A DNA stretch of 64,000 bases from Epiperipatus broadwayi (GCA_028023455.1 JAQFVV010000021.1:4616853-4680852), one strand, 5' to 3'. Positions 47,380-59,817 are shown, numbered from the stretch's first letter. Notes: generated by a model not told the origin, from the letters alone. Numbers and translations: made by a program.

Positions 47380-48690
47380 TTTGTCTCTATTCCACATCTG
47401 TGTTAGTTTATTGTTAAACATCAATGGATGGCACCTGGTGTTGTTGCCTATTAGGAAAGTACACCTTATGCATCAAAATGCATAGAGAACAAAGGTGGCT
47501 GCCCTGATGCTTGGCATTGATTTCCTTGGTGGACTGCAATTATCTGGGCTATTGTGGTGTTAGGTTTTCTGCAGAGACCACATTTTTTTCATATTTGGTC
47601 TAATGCCATACACTGGAAGACAAGGTAGTGCAGTGTCTCCTCTGCTCGGTGGCATAACCTACAAAAGGTTTCTATGGATATACATTCTTCTATGGTGAAG
47701 AAAATGAGTTGTTGGCTTGGAAATAATGTTCATTTTAATTATAAAGTTAAAGAAAATGGGTTCTAAAGCCTATTTTTTAAATGCCTTGAGTAATTTCCAG
47801 TTATTTATTCCCAACATAGATGGGTGACCATTGCCATTAGTTTTCTTGTATATCAGGTTATAGATGTTCTAGTAGGAATACTTGTGCATGTATTGCTCTG
47901 GTATATTTGGTGTAGTTTTGCATTGATATATGATAGAAGAGATATATGAGCCTGTTGGGGTGGTTTGTCTGTTGGGGTGATTTGGATTAGGTATTTAAGC
48001 TTGGTGAATTTGCTTAGTATGGTGATCATTATATTTCCTAGTTTCTGTCCATGAAAAATATTGACATTGTGCAAGCCAAGTCCATTTTTAATGAGCAGTT
48101 GGTTGTGTTTTCTGGTAGATATGGCGACTGTTTTCTTTGATCAAAGAAGCTTGTTGCATATGGTTTTGATTTTTGAAATGACGGCTTTGGAAAATGAGAT
48201 GATTGGGACATAGTACATTATTTTTGTTATGATGAGCTGATTAATTAGTTGTATTTTAGAGTATAGTGAGAGATAAGTTTTGGATAGGGAGTTTACTATT
48301 CATTGCACTTCTTCCTTTAGCCTATTCTGTATGCAGCATCTCATACTTGTAATTCCCATATGAAATGGAAATCCTAGAAATGAGGTTGATTTTGATTTGT
48401 AAATATATGTGCATGGCTTTCCAATGAAAAGTGACCAGGCTGTTGTTTTTGTTGGATTAAATTTAAGCTTGTATTCTTTTGAATAATTTTGCAGTATTTT
48501 TTGCAATTTAAGTATTTGTCTTTTTGATGTTAGGAAGACCGTGACATTATCCATGTACGCTATGCATTATATGTGTTGCATTGTTCCAGGTATCTGAATT
48601 CCATAGAATGCTTGCTGTATGCTAGTAATGAGAGCGTTAATATCTAATATGAATAATAGCGAGCTGATGGTGGAGCTTCTTATTAAATTT
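47380..48690 (-). mobile_element. LINE family 2, copy c (RT to C-terminus)
   Basis: In minus-strand order: SALLLFILDINALIT-like and AYMDNVTVFLTSK (motif 5; the second Asp is Asn) near 48640-48530, then LKFNPTKTTAWSL and SFLGFPFHM (48554-48300), a broken connecting region, and a finger at 47663-47610 reading CRLC, seven residues, HYLVFQC. This is the longest copy of family 2. Homology to copies a and b is in the same order. Inactive. Confidence 0.75.
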
Positions 48691-48699
48691 AACCCTTAA

Positions 48700-51320
48700 T
48701 GGGTACGAGCATATGCATACTAGAAATATTCATAAGCCTTAATTTTTATAGAATTTTATAAAGTGCACATATTTCTATCTCAGTATATTTTTCTAAGAAC
48801 ATCTGTATTCTGCAAAAATCAAATTAGTTCGAATTTTGCTCACATAGTGTAAGTTTTATACCACCTTTTGTGGATTAAGTTGTATCTCATAACACTATGC
48901 AGGCTAAACATAAATAATTTTATTTGTTTATTCTTTGCAATCTATGGTTTTTTTTGTTTTCTGTGTTTTTTTATAAAATAATACTTATTGTAAATAATGT
49001 TTACAATAATAAAATCAAATTTATTTATTATAATAACTGATTGTTTATTCTAAATAAAAGTAATTTTGTTTCTCCTTTTTTTGCAATCTATGGTTATTTA
49101 TTTTTTACTTTTTTATACAAATGTCATAAGTTATTGTAAATAATAATTACAATAATAAAAATCAAAATTATTTACTATAATAACTGATTGTCTTTTTCTA
49201 AAAAAAAAAAAAAAAAGCAACTGACTGATCCCAGGTAAACCTCCATTTTTTGTGACCTATGATTATATTTTTAGTATATTTTTATAGAAATATTATAATA
49301 CTTATTATAAGTAATGCTTATAATAAAAAAAAATCAGATTTGGAACCTTAATTATATAACAAAACAACATTTTCCCCATGAGCAGCAGAAGATACCGCTT
49401 TATAGTATTTACGTTGCTGCTGTTGTGGTTTAATTATGTCATTATTGAATCATTTCATTACCAGATGAAAATGTGAGATAATTAATTAATTTTAATAAAG
49501 ATATGCTAAGATATTTTTAGTTGCTCCTGAAATTACAATTTGGACATTTAAGCAACATCTAATACACATATTTAATATTGATTTTTTCCCCTTGTTTGTA
49601 TTTGTTATTCAAATATGCATGTGTTTTTTCACCATGTAATGAAGTGGGTTCTTTTTTAATATATAATATAAAACTGAGTGCACTTTCAATGAAATTTGCC
49701 ATAATTATCGCTTTCTTAAATTAATTAATATTGCAACAATAATTAATTTAAGAAAACTACAGTTACGGTGAACTCCACTGAAAATGCACTCAGCTTTAGT
49801 TATAACGAGAAAGAAACCACTTTGCTTTACAGATGAACAAACATACTACAATATTGAATACACATACTTATAAGGTAATATATATTATTTATATATAAAT
49901 ATTGAAATGTACTGAAAATTTTTCTGGCTAATAATTTTACAGTTTCAGTAGCTGTAATTTTATCTAGATTATTTCATGAAAAAATGTCCTGTTGTGTTTT
50001 AATATTTACAAGTCTATGAAAACATTTCAATTAGTATTTATAAGTATTGTAAACACTTGTGATTTTTTGTATATATATATAATTTGAAAATTATTATTGC
50101 AATCTGTAATGTTATAAATGACTAGTTATTAGTCTGCATTCAAAACAGGGTGTATTTATCTGTTTAAAAAGGTTTCTTTAAACTTCTTTGTATCAATAAT
50201 TTCAATCTTTGTGATCAAGTTGTAATCTTTAGTGTCTATATTGGACTATTAATAAAGTGGGGATTCCACTTTTATTGTTAAAATGATGTTGCCTTGACAA
50301 CAGTTTGAAATTGTTGATTGTTACTGATATTGGAATTGTCTAAATGCTGACTGGATTTAAATGATATTTATATATGTGTGTGTGTGTGTTATATTTTAAT
50401 GTTTACAAGTCTATGAAAACTTTAAATTGATATTTATAAGTATTGCAAACACTTGTGGTTTTTAGTATATATATGTGTGCGCATGTTTATATATATACGT
50501 GTGTGTATGATGATGATGATCAACTGTAACTAGCTTAATAACATAAAATTAACATTTCAGTTAACTACTACTTCCGTAGTCAAATGTTAATAACTATGAA
50601 AAGAATGAAATGATATCACTCATTCTTTTAGCTCTGTTAATATTTAAGCTTAGTATATTGATGATAATATAAATTAAAACGTGAAATCTGTATATTAATT
50701 TGGTTTATTTACAGCAAAAATGCTCTGAAATGACAATGTAGTTATTCAGAGGATCACGTGATTAGCTTAATGGGAGAAGCTTTTACTTCCACTTCAATTC
50801 TATATGTATATGCATATATAATATAAATAAAATGTCCGTTAATTAAAACAAAATTGTAATTATAATATAAATAATAAATTTGACGGTAATACACTATTAT
50901 AAACAATCATTAAATCCGCAGAAGTACTCTAAATATCTTGTTTTTATTTCTCATTGATTTGATATTAAGATCATTTTTACATTTTAGAATTGAATACTTT
51001 TTAAAAATGGTGTCAGGGTATTAAAGAAATTTATTACCGTTTCTGACCATTTCGTATTGCCTTTTGAAATAAGTGATCAAATCAATATCCAAAATATTGA
51101 TTTGTGTTGAGATATAAATGTCCTCTTAGAAATCAGTTACTAAGCAATAAAGAAGTAAACATTTTTACTTTTTGAAATCTGATGTAACAACAAAAGCCTT
51201 TGCTTAAATTTAGGTTAGCATAACATCGAGTCTCTTCAGAAATATATCTTTCAATTTAGATGCATTTTTAATAATTTATAAATTTTATTAAACGCACATT
51301 ATTATATTAAGTAATAATAT
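48700..51320. other. AT-rich stretch with a diverged tandem repeat
   Basis: Three diverged units of about 150 bases start near 48937, 49081 and 49245, each with TGCAATCTATGGTT or a relative and AATAATAAAATCAAA. An inverted pair at about 49665-49800 is centred near 49740. A TG run is at 50378-50390. No gene. Confidence 0.45.
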
Positions 51321-51324
51321 AAAA

Positions 51325-51580
51325 TAACAATTCGTGTCAATTGTTAATACAGAGATTTAATATAAATAAATAAAATAATAAATAATATTTCCGATTAGTT
51401 GTTCCTGGCCAATACAATGAAATGTTAAATTCATCACCTAGGAGAAAATTTTTTTTTACACTGCCTTGATAAGGACTCGTAAAGAGATGAAAGTGCTTGG
51501 AAATATTATTTATTATTTTATTTATTTATATTAAATCTCTGTATTAACAATTGACACTAATTGTTATTTTATATTATATA
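51325..51580. repeat. Palindromic element, arms about 90 bp
   Basis: ATAACAATTCGTGTCAATTG through GAAATAATATT-like sequence at the left is mirrored at 51500-51580 (AATATTATTTATTATTTTAT, CAATTGACACTAATTGTTAT). A central loop of about 90 bases. Confidence 0.75.
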
Positions 51581-51599
51581 CAGAAGTATTATTTATTTA

Positions 51600-51768
51600 T
51601 ATTAAGTAATATTTACTAAGGCTGTAACCTTTAGGAATAAGCGTGGGTTTTCCTCTTTTCTTTCTAGCGTAAGCTTGTGGCTAAGACATGTAGAGGTCCC
51701 TACCTTCGAATTTTTCAAATGCTTATTCCTAAAGGTTGCAGCCTTAGTAAATATTACTTAATAATTTA
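51600..51768. repeat. Second palindrome, arms about 40 bp
   Basis: ATTAAGTAATATTTACTAAG followed by GCTGTAACCTTTAGGAATAAG is mirrored at 51722-51765. The loop (about 80 bases) contains TGTGGCTAAGACATGTAGAGG. It lies just beside the preceding palindrome. Confidence 0.75.
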
Positions 51769-52214
51769 TAAAGAAATGTAATACTAAGACACTGGAGTTT
51801 TATAAGAGTATAATATCTAATTTTAATTTATTTAGATACATATTTTAAATACTTTTTTAAAAAAATATACTATTTAATATAATAATCTTTAATTTATTTT
51901 AATTACTGTATTAAAACTTTTCTATTTTTTTTTTTTTTTTTTTGACTTCTAAAATTCCATTTAATTCAATTTTCTTTTTTATAATCAATTTTGCATTAAA
52001 TAAGCTTTAGAAAAAGAGAACACACAAATACAGACATGTAAAGTACAATATCTATAAAATATCACATGACTGTCACATTATTTCACCATACACATTGCTG
52101 TTTCAGCAGCATACTCTTTTTTTCACAACAACTATGCCACCTACTGTAAGCTTTAATAACTAATGGATGCCAGTTGATAGTACTTAATAAATATATATTT
52201 AATGCTGTCTTGCC

Positions 52215-52265
52215 CACTATTCTCAGACTAGTTTCTAGATTATGGCTTTCATCAGTATCAAACAT
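52215..52265 (-). ncRNA. Hammerhead ribozyme-like relic, family B
   Basis: On the minus strand CTGATGA (52255-52249), a 13-base segment in which stem II is mostly lost, GAAA (52235-52232), stem III ACTAGT and cleavage triplet GUC, then TGAGAATAG. Boxes are consensus but stems I and II are poor. Confidence 0.55.
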
Positions 52266-52485
52266 TGGATTTTGAATCACTGCACTCGAACCTTTAGAAT
52301 CTAATACACCTTTCTTTTAGCAGCCATCACTATTAATTATTAGAGTAAATTGAAAAATCTGAATATTTTTTCAATGTATGCCCGCTTGCCTGTATATTGG
52401 TTTATTATCAATCCCAGCAGCAGGATAGAAGTGTCAATTGTTCTTAAAAAAGTAATAACACCATAATATATAGATACTGAAATAT

Positions 52486-52787
52486 CACAGAAGCAAAACT
52501 TTTCATACAATAGTGCCACTCAGTGGAAGCCAGAGTAATCAATGGATGCTGAATGGTTTGTGCACAAAGTCTCTATTTAGTATCTATTCTCAGACTAGTT
52601 TCCAACTTGTGGCTTTCATCAGTGAAAAATCTTGGATCTGAGATAGATTTCTTCAAGCACAAACCTTCTTGCATCCATTGATTACTCTGGCTTGCACTGA
52701 GTGATGCTAAGGTATGGAGAGTTTTGCTTCTGTGGTAATAGCTTGTGTAAGCATAAGAAATGGTGATCATGTGATGTTTAATGGTTT
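52486..52787 (+). mobile_element. Family B ribozyme retroposon, hairpin form, 13-bp target duplication
   Basis: GATACTGAAATAT (52473-52485) and GATACAGAAATAT (52788-52800) differ at one base. The left arm (minus orientation) contains the hammerhead; the right arm repeats the element body in plus orientation (CACAAACCTTCTTGCATCCA, GATTACTCTGGCTTGCACTG, GGAGAGTTTTGCTTCTGTG). It ends in a tail TGTAAGCATAAGAAATGGTG and GATCATGTGATGTTTA on the right only. The same tail follows the elements at 55.4 kb (inverted) and 63.7 kb. Confidence 0.75.
52588..52632 (-). ncRNA. Hammerhead ribozyme, family B, intact core boxes
   Basis: Minus strand: stem I TTTTCA (before CTGATGA) pairs with TGAGAA after the cleavage site, six pairs with one G-U. 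CTGATGA is at 52622-52616. Stem II (52615-52603) keeps three pairs around CACAA, with a mispair next to the core. GAAA is at 52602-52599. Stem III ACTAGT is self-complementary. The cleavage triplet is GUC. All invariant core bases are present. Confidence 0.68.
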
Positions 52788-53557
52788 GATACAGAAATAT
52801 GCAGGGAAGTTGGCTTAGACTGAAAACATTTATGTTTTTCAATTTGGACAGATGGCTTGATAGTATAATAGAGAAGTAAATGGTGGCTGTTAGAGGAAAG
52901 GTGTGTTGATCTTGAAGGTTCATGTGCATTGATCCAAGATCCAAAAGACTCATTGATGAGATGGAAGTTATGCTCTGACTAAATCACTATAGATTGATTT
53001 GGATAGTACTAACTTTATTTATATGGATAATCAAATAAACATAATATATTGCAATATTACCAAGTATATATAAATATAACTCTATATATTTGCAACATGC
53101 TAGAGTAATATAAATAACCATTATAAAAACATACAGTATAGTTTGAGGCAGTTTTCATCACTCTACTCTAAAACCATCTGTTATAAATTTGAGTATCAAT
53201 AAGGACTAGGATATTTATGCATCTCGCCTAAACCCCCTTTTAGCTGATAGCTTGAGGTTTAAAATAACCTTAAGATTTTGAACTTAATTTAACTCACATG
53301 TATAATCATATAAATTCGATACCAGATCAGTTTTTATATATTTTAAAGATTTATTTTCTGTGCCAAGACACTTGGTATTAAGTAGAAGTCTCTAAAATTT
53401 ATAGAAACTGATCTGATGTCAGAGCAGTATAACTATGCAAGCAATTTAGGTTGAGACTCATGGAGTTATTTTAAATTCAGGATATTATCTTTTATAACAC
53501 AAAATAGTAAAATATATTTACTAGATGCATATATGCATTCATTTTAGTTTTGAATCC

Positions 53558-53610
53558 TAATCCTTACTGAAGAAAGCAATGCCTATAAACTGGTCTAGAG
53601 AGGAAGATAT
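53558..53610 (+). ncRNA. Hammerhead ribozyme-like relic, family B
   Basis: CTGAAGA (53567-53573) fits CUGANGA. A degraded stem II follows, then TAAA in place of GAAA, stem III ACTGGT and GUC (near 53592-53595). Stem I pairing is partial. One of the weaker members. Confidence 0.4.
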
Positions 53611-53690
53611 TATAATGTTATTCCATTTTAAAAGTTATAATGGTATTGTCATTGGTATTGCAATATAAATAATACTAGTACAATTGATAG

Positions 53691-53705
53691 TCACTAGATG
53701 GCGCT
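53691..53705 (+). promoter_or_regulatory. Candidate CTCF-type binding motif
   Basis: TCACTAGATGGCGCT fits the CTCF core (CASYAGRKGGCR) at all but the first position. GC-rich in an AT-rich surround. Binding not shown. Confidence 0.4.
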
Positions 53706-54887
53706 TTCCATAAAAATTCGTTGTCATTTCAGCTTCTGATAAACTGGAATATTTATGCTGATTTATTTACAAGAAAAATTAACTCTGCGTTCATTGAAAA
53801 TCTGTTAAATGGTCTTTCTTCACAAAATATCCAAGTTAATCATGACTATATTGGCTAAGTTATTACTTAGTAAAATGGTACACATTACTGTTAATGAGAA
53901 AATCACACCAGGTTCCTCCCCCCCCCCACATAATTCTATCCCACAAAGTTCACCCCTAACTGCTGGCTTTTTATTAATCCTCTTCTATTAGAAGTAGAAG
54001 CTAAATTACCTGGAATATTTGTCTCTCTCATCAATACAACCATTGAACATATTACATATATGGATAATATAATAGTTTTCTTTCTCTTTAAGAGGTTTTT
54101 TACATTCATTTTTTTTTTTGTCTTTAAGAGTTCTCCATTAATTCTTCATTACTTTTTAATAAAGAAAATACTTCTTACATTCTTACAGGGAAAAAAATTG
54201 AATCCAATTGTAAAACTTCTCTTATGAGCTTTCTAAATTTCTTTTTTTTTTTTAAAAAAAAAAAGTAATGATATGAGATCAAAATCATTTTTTAGGTTCA
54301 ATAGAAAATAATATTACTTCTCTTTCAAAAATATACCTTTCTTTACATACACTATGCCCCACTCATAAAATATACTAATTGATTCATTTATAAATAAAAT
54401 TAATTTAATGTGAATAAAGATAATTGTGGGTGTGATATAGTTTCTATTAGTATTAAAAACATGCAGAAACATTTAAAACACAGTGGTTTATCTCTATATT
54501 GCATTTTGTCATTCTATATGCAGAGAGCTATTATTAAACTTACAAGACTTATTAACCCTAACCTTGAATCCTATTTTCTTATCATACCCACAGATCCACA
54601 ACCTCCAATAGAAAACAAATATATTAAAAAGCTTCTGATAATATTTCCATACACACAAGCTTCTAATTACTTTTTTTTCCCCACAAGATTTTCTTTAAGT
54701 TGTCTATGAGGTTATTAACATAACAAAACTAGATGTATCTCAGTGTTTTTCTGAAGGTTTGTGATGATGGTATTCTAGCTATATTTTTATATTGGACTAT
54801 TTCCATCATCTAATATGCATGTTGAATGTCTTTAGAAAAGTTTAATTTTATTTAAATATTCCAAATGCATTCAACTGTTAGTAATAT

Positions 54888-55015
54888 CACAGCAAACAGG
54901 TTAGTATAAGCACCAACTATTAGTAATATCACAGCAAACAACTGTTAGTAAGATCACAGCAAACAGGTTAGTATATGCACTAACTGTTAGTATTATCACA
55001 GCAAACAGTCTCTGT
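54888..55015. repeat. Short tandem repeat cluster, TAGTAATATCACAGCAAACA type
   Basis: Four units share TGTTAGTA-TATCACAGCAAACA, alternating with GGTTAGTATA-GCAC-AAC spacers, giving a higher-order period of about 60-70 bases. Confidence 0.75.
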
Positions 55016-55384
55016 TCACTATAACAAACAGATTCATTATATGAAGATATAGACATTGACACTAGGAATCTAAGTATTTAGATTCCTAATGAATGCATTC
55101 TTAGCCAATAAAATAAAACATGCAAATATTCATGCAATATGTTGATTGGGTGTGAGATATGAGGAAACGATAGAATATTTCCTTTATACATGTTCCACCC
55201 TATAAACCTATTGACAACTAATCGCAACAGTCATTAACTCTCAAATTTCTACAATTAATATTATTATTGAAAATATTAAAAAGGGACTTTTCCCTCAGAT
55301 TAGAATTCTTACCTATCTCATTTTTACTTTTTGGTTTATAGGATGTCATTCTGTTTTCAATCTGATATCATAAAAATTAAATTA

Positions 55385-55555
55385 CTAAACATCACATGAT
55401 CACCATTCTTTATGCTTACACAAGCTGTTTACACAGAAGCAAAACTCTCTACACAGTAGTGTCACTCAGTGCAAGCCAGAGTAATCGATAGATGCAGGAA
55501 GGTTTGGCATACAATGTTTATCTACTACTGTATGGAGAGTTTGCCTCTGTGAAAG
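55385..55555 (-). mobile_element. Family B element, short hairpin copy lacking the ribozyme
   Basis: The left part (minus) has the family-B tail (CATCACATGATCACCATTCT on the plus strand) and the body GCAAAACTCTCTACACAGTAG, GTGCAAGCCAGAGTAATC. The right end is an inverted copy of the edge (CTACTGTATGGAGAGTTTGC). TTAAATTA on both sides may be an 8-bp target duplication. The ribozyme region is absent, so it is 5'-truncated. Confidence 0.6.
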
Positions 55556-56189
55556 TTAAATTATATTTTCCTAAAAAAATTATCAAAAATTAAGAAAAGA
55601 TGCCAAGTGGTTGCATCTGCAGATATATTTGACGCTACATGAAATCTGGTCTTTTTACCTACACTACTGTCAAGTCAAGATTTTTAGTTTGTAAAATAAT
55701 AATCGTATAAGTTGATATTATTAATATGATTATCAATACAAATTTATGAAAGATTTGCTTATAAAACATAAATAATATTATTTTATGTGAAACCATGTTT
55801 TACACAATAACAAAATTGTACAAATTATTTAATAAAGTTTCTTTTAAAAGTAGTAATAGTAGTAGCAATAGTAATACTAGAAGTAGCAGCTTTTAATTTG
55901 GAGTCAACATCGATTGCCTTTCTCTTTTTTTTTTCTGTGACTTCATCGGTTTATTCTCATTACGCACCTTAAAATAAACAGTGCACAGAATTTATTTCTG
56001 ATTAACAGTGTAAAGACATTCAAAACTATGGAGCAAACAGGACACATAATGGGATCAGATGAAATAAGATTAGTAGAAATCTGTTATACATTATGATTTT
56101 TTATGCAGTAAAAAGCTAACTATAACATATATGAAAAAAGTGCATGCATCTGTTATTTATCTATTATAAATATAAACACACACACACAT

Positions 56190-56965
56190 ATATATATATA
56201 TTATAATGAGCATGCCAATAGCTCTTAACAAGCTTTTCAGAATATCCCTATCCTCATACCGGTTTCTATCTCTGGCTGTCATCAGTGAGATGCTAGGATA
56301 TTGCAGCATTAGATTTAAAATACTAGGTCAAGCCCAGCACTTTATCTAATGTTTAACTATTAAGTAGAAAATCTGAAAATTTCAGACATCTGTATGTCTT
56401 AAAATCCAGCTATCTAACTTAAATGGCCATATGGGACTGAAACAAATTCAGATACACCATATTTAACCACTTTAGCAATATAAAATCACCAAAGCCTCAA
56501 TAGCAAAAACAATAGTTGCAATGAAATCAAGTCATATATCACATGACTTAATTTTATAAGCTTGTATTACAAATGTTATGTAATGAGCATGCCAATACCT
56601 ATTAAGACTCTGGTGATTTTATATTGCTAAAGCTATTAATATATGGTGTATCTGAACTTGGTTCAGTCCCATATAGCTATTTAAGTTAGATACCTCAATT
56701 TGAAATCATATAGATGTCTTAAAATTTCAGATTTTCTATTTAATAGTTAAACATTAGATAAAGTGCTGGGCTTGAAGTGGTATTTTAAATTTAATGCAGG
56801 AATAACCTAGTGCCTAGAGCTAGAAACCAGTTTGAGGATAGAGATATTTTGAAAAGCTTATTAAGAGCTAGTGGAATGGTCATTACGGTCATTATATAAT
56901 ATTAGTAATACAAGCTTATAAAATTAGATCATGTGATATATGAATTGATTTCATTGCAATTATAT
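56190..56965. mobile_element. Large inverted-repeat element with hammerhead-like motif
   Basis: Arms of about 340-370 bp. The left arm (from TGAGCATGCCAATAGCTCTT) runs through a hammerhead-like motif, CAAGCCCAGCACTTTATCTA and ATATGGGACTGAAAC. The right arm runs back through CAGTCCCATATAGC, GATAAAGTGCTGGGCTTGAA and GAAAAGCTTATTAAGAGCT. A segment near 56510-56575 (TTGCAATGAAATCAAGTCAT) is repeated inverted at the far right end near 56890-56960. Its body differs from family B at 52 and 63 kb although the ribozyme motif is similar. No target duplication found. Confidence 0.65.
56245..56295 (-). ncRNA. Hammerhead ribozyme-like motif, family B variant
   Basis: Minus strand: CTGATGA (56285-56279), GAAA (56266-56263), stem III ACCGGT (self-complementary), site UA, then TGAGGATA pairing with TCTCA before the box (five pairs). 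The 12-base segment between the boxes hardly pairs, so stem II is missing. Inverted partner near 56815 keeps GAAACCAGTTTGAGG but not CTGATGA. Confidence 0.5.
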
Positions 56966-56999
56966 ATATGTATAAGTTTGCATATGTAAATGGATTAGT

Positions 57000-58730
57000 C
57001 TTCTTTCATCAATATTTTTTTGGCAAAGTGCACTTTGTAAATGAACTCATTTACATATTTTACCTGTGTGATAACTGGATGCTGCTCTCTATTTTGTTTA
57101 AAACATTCTAGTGATGAGCTATGAATCATGTCTTCTTTACTTTCATCTTTCTAATCAAATGCCTTTTGATAATCTATAAACTCATAATATAATGGCAACT
57201 CATATTTATTAGTTCTTACTATAAATTTTTCTCAATACTTGAATGTGATTTAATATGCTAAAACTACTTTATATCCAGTTTGTTCTTCACATTGGTTAAT
57301 ATTCAAAGTTTATTGCAAAGGAGTTATATGTCTAAATATGCTAAAATGCAAGAAATGGGAAAGCTAAGTGTAAATTGTAATATTAATTTGCTCAGCACTT
57401 TCGAGAAGTTTTATCTTCATATCATCATAGCAAGTGGATTGTGTGAGCACCATAGAAAATGTATGCAACAAATATTTAAATAGATGCAAAACAGATTACA
57501 AAGTCCATTTTTAGGGGAGAGAAAAGCATGCTTCCTTTTGATTTATAGTGCAGGTGTTGTTACCTATAGGCTATGCTGCATCTAGAGTCATCGCATTTTA
57601 TGCATGTGGTGGAAAGAGAAGACAGTTCAAATATATGGCTGGTGGACTTTTGATGTTCTAAAAAAATGGAATTATGTTTGGGTTTATTCAGAGCTCTTTT
57701 GTATAAATAACAGTGCTGAGAGATCTGAGTGGAGAGAGATGTGCAGGATTGGTAAAAATTTTGTACAGAAACTGATAAAAGATCAATACACCTGTAATTT
57801 CTAATTACCTTTTTTAAATTACAATATTTCTAAGGTATTTTTACAATCAGCTTTGGCAACAATTTCTCTATTTCTTTATCTGCTTTTAAAATATCAATAA
57901 TAATTCCATAAGTTTTTGGAGCTTTTCTGTTTTGTAATTTATATTCGTTATATTTTTTATATATAACTTCATTGGTACTTATTAATTAGCTGGGCTTGCC
58001 AGCCAAAAACAATACAATGCAACATTACAAGGCCATGATTTTTAAAATACAGCTAATTTTTTTGATCCCTTTAATTTTTTTACTCCATCTTTAATATTTT
58101 ATTTTTAGAGGGGGGGGGGGGTTGGCTATACGATAATTTTTTTTGTTGGCTTTAACTTTTATTTTTTAAATCAATTTTTATTAACTTTTTTTTAAAAAAT
58201 AAAAACAAACAAAAAATAATTTCTGTCTCTAACATTTACAAAGTATTTCTCAATCCACCTCCCTCACCCCCAAAAAATCAAAATAAGATCAAAACATTTG
58301 ACTTTTTCAACTTTCATTTTCTTTTTTTTTTTTTCAAAATACGCAACTTTTTTTTTTGCCTATATGGCGACTTTTCTTTTGGCTTTATTTGTATACTGCT
58401 GATATACTAAAACTTTGATTTTTAAAACCAATTTTTATTACCTTTTATAAAAAATAAAAACTAACCAAAAATAACTTTTGTCTCAGTGAAGACAAAGTAT
58501 TTCTCAACTCACCCCCCCCCCCCACAAATTAAAATAAAATCAAAACTTTTGACATTTTCAACTTTCATTGTCTTTTTTTTAAAAGATGGTGACTAGATGG
58601 TGACTTTTTTTTGGCTTTATTTGTATTACGTGATTTCTATTTTGTTCTTTTTAAAAAGAACTTTTACTATTAATGACATTTTTTGATCATTTTATTTTTT
58701 CCTACTATGTTTTTAATATTTTATTTTTAG
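57000..58730. other. AT-rich stretch without recognised gene
   Basis: Two weak frames at 57280-57483 and 57604-57804 have mixed composition but no recognisable domain. Between about 58090 and 58620 there is a diverged direct repeat (CTCAC-CCC..., ATCAAAAC-TTTGAC-TTTTCAACTTTCATT) of about 250 bases with G- and C-runs. Confidence 0.45.
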
Positions 58731-58817
58731 AAATCGAATACCTTCAGTTGCAGGAGCCTGACTGACATTGGTAAGTGGCACAATTTGTGTGCCATTTTAT
58801 TTGTCTTGTATAATTCC

Positions 58818-58843
58818 ACGCGAAAGCGTGAGTTTTCGCGTGA
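58818..58843. other. Small alternative hairpin with GAAA tetraloop
   Basis: CACGC-GAAA-GCGTG forms a 5-bp hairpin, while the outer CACGCGAAA can instead pair with TTTTCGCGTG (nine pairs). The two folds exclude each other. It is GC-rich in AT-rich DNA. Role unknown. Confidence 0.45.
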
Positions 58844-59229
58844 GCTTAGTCGAATCATGTTCACCCCTATCCTTTCCCAATGTTTTGCACATTCCAAGTT
58901 GTGTAGGGAAGGGTGTTATTAGTGAGTCAGATTGTGTGATTTAAATAGAAATGAAATTACTCTGCTATGGACATATCAAAACTTGTGGTCATTTAAAATC
59001 CAAACACTGTCAAATGATATGGTAGCGACCAGTGAATTGTGCAAATTTGCATAATGTGTCACAAAGCACAAAACAGGCCATAATGTTTCTGTGCAATGCC
59101 ATCTAAGCAGACTGCAATGGCTAAGATAAACATAAACTGTTTTCTTAACCATAAGTGTTAGGCCGCATAAACAGTATTTGTAGCTGTTTTGCACTGGCAA
59201 CAATGCCAAAAGGTGTCCAAGCCCGGCTA

Positions 59230-59800
59230 AGTAATAAGTACCATTTCATCATTTCAAGAAAATAATTCTTTAATCATCCTAAAACAAAATGCAGGAATTA
59301 AATAAATATAAAAATAATTTTAGTGAACTAAATAAATATAAATAACATAGAAGCAAAAAATACATATAATATTACAATTGTATTTTTATAACAGTGTATC
59401 AACATTTATCTGGTAATTTCAGATTAGCTTTGGATTTTTATTATTTATCAAAGAAAAGTTAAATGCTTACTTATCAACCCCTATTGGATCACAATCTGCT
59501 TTGGCCATAAGCCATTTACTTAAAGAAAATCATAAAGCTGTTTATTATGTAAATAAGTGTGATTTATCTGACTATTTGAACCTCAGAAGGTATTTACCAT
59601 AGGTAATTGGGCTACCCATTTTGCTATGAGGCTCTTTTTAATATAAATATATCTATAGCTGTTATTTCAATATTGTGATTAAAGAGCTATCAACTCATCA
59701 TTTGTTTTAATTAATTAAATTAATTATAAAGTTTTGACATTAGACCATATTTTTATATAAAGAATTTTCTGTAAATATGATATTTGTTTTTTTAAATAAA
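59230..59800. other. AT-rich non-coding stretch
   Basis: Nothing recognised. Confidence 0.4.
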
Positions 59801-59817
59801 TTAAATGTGAAGTTTTG

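Noticed and set aside
57280-57804. Two small frames of protein-like composition
   Set aside because: No domain, no homologous copy in the window, and length within chance expectation.
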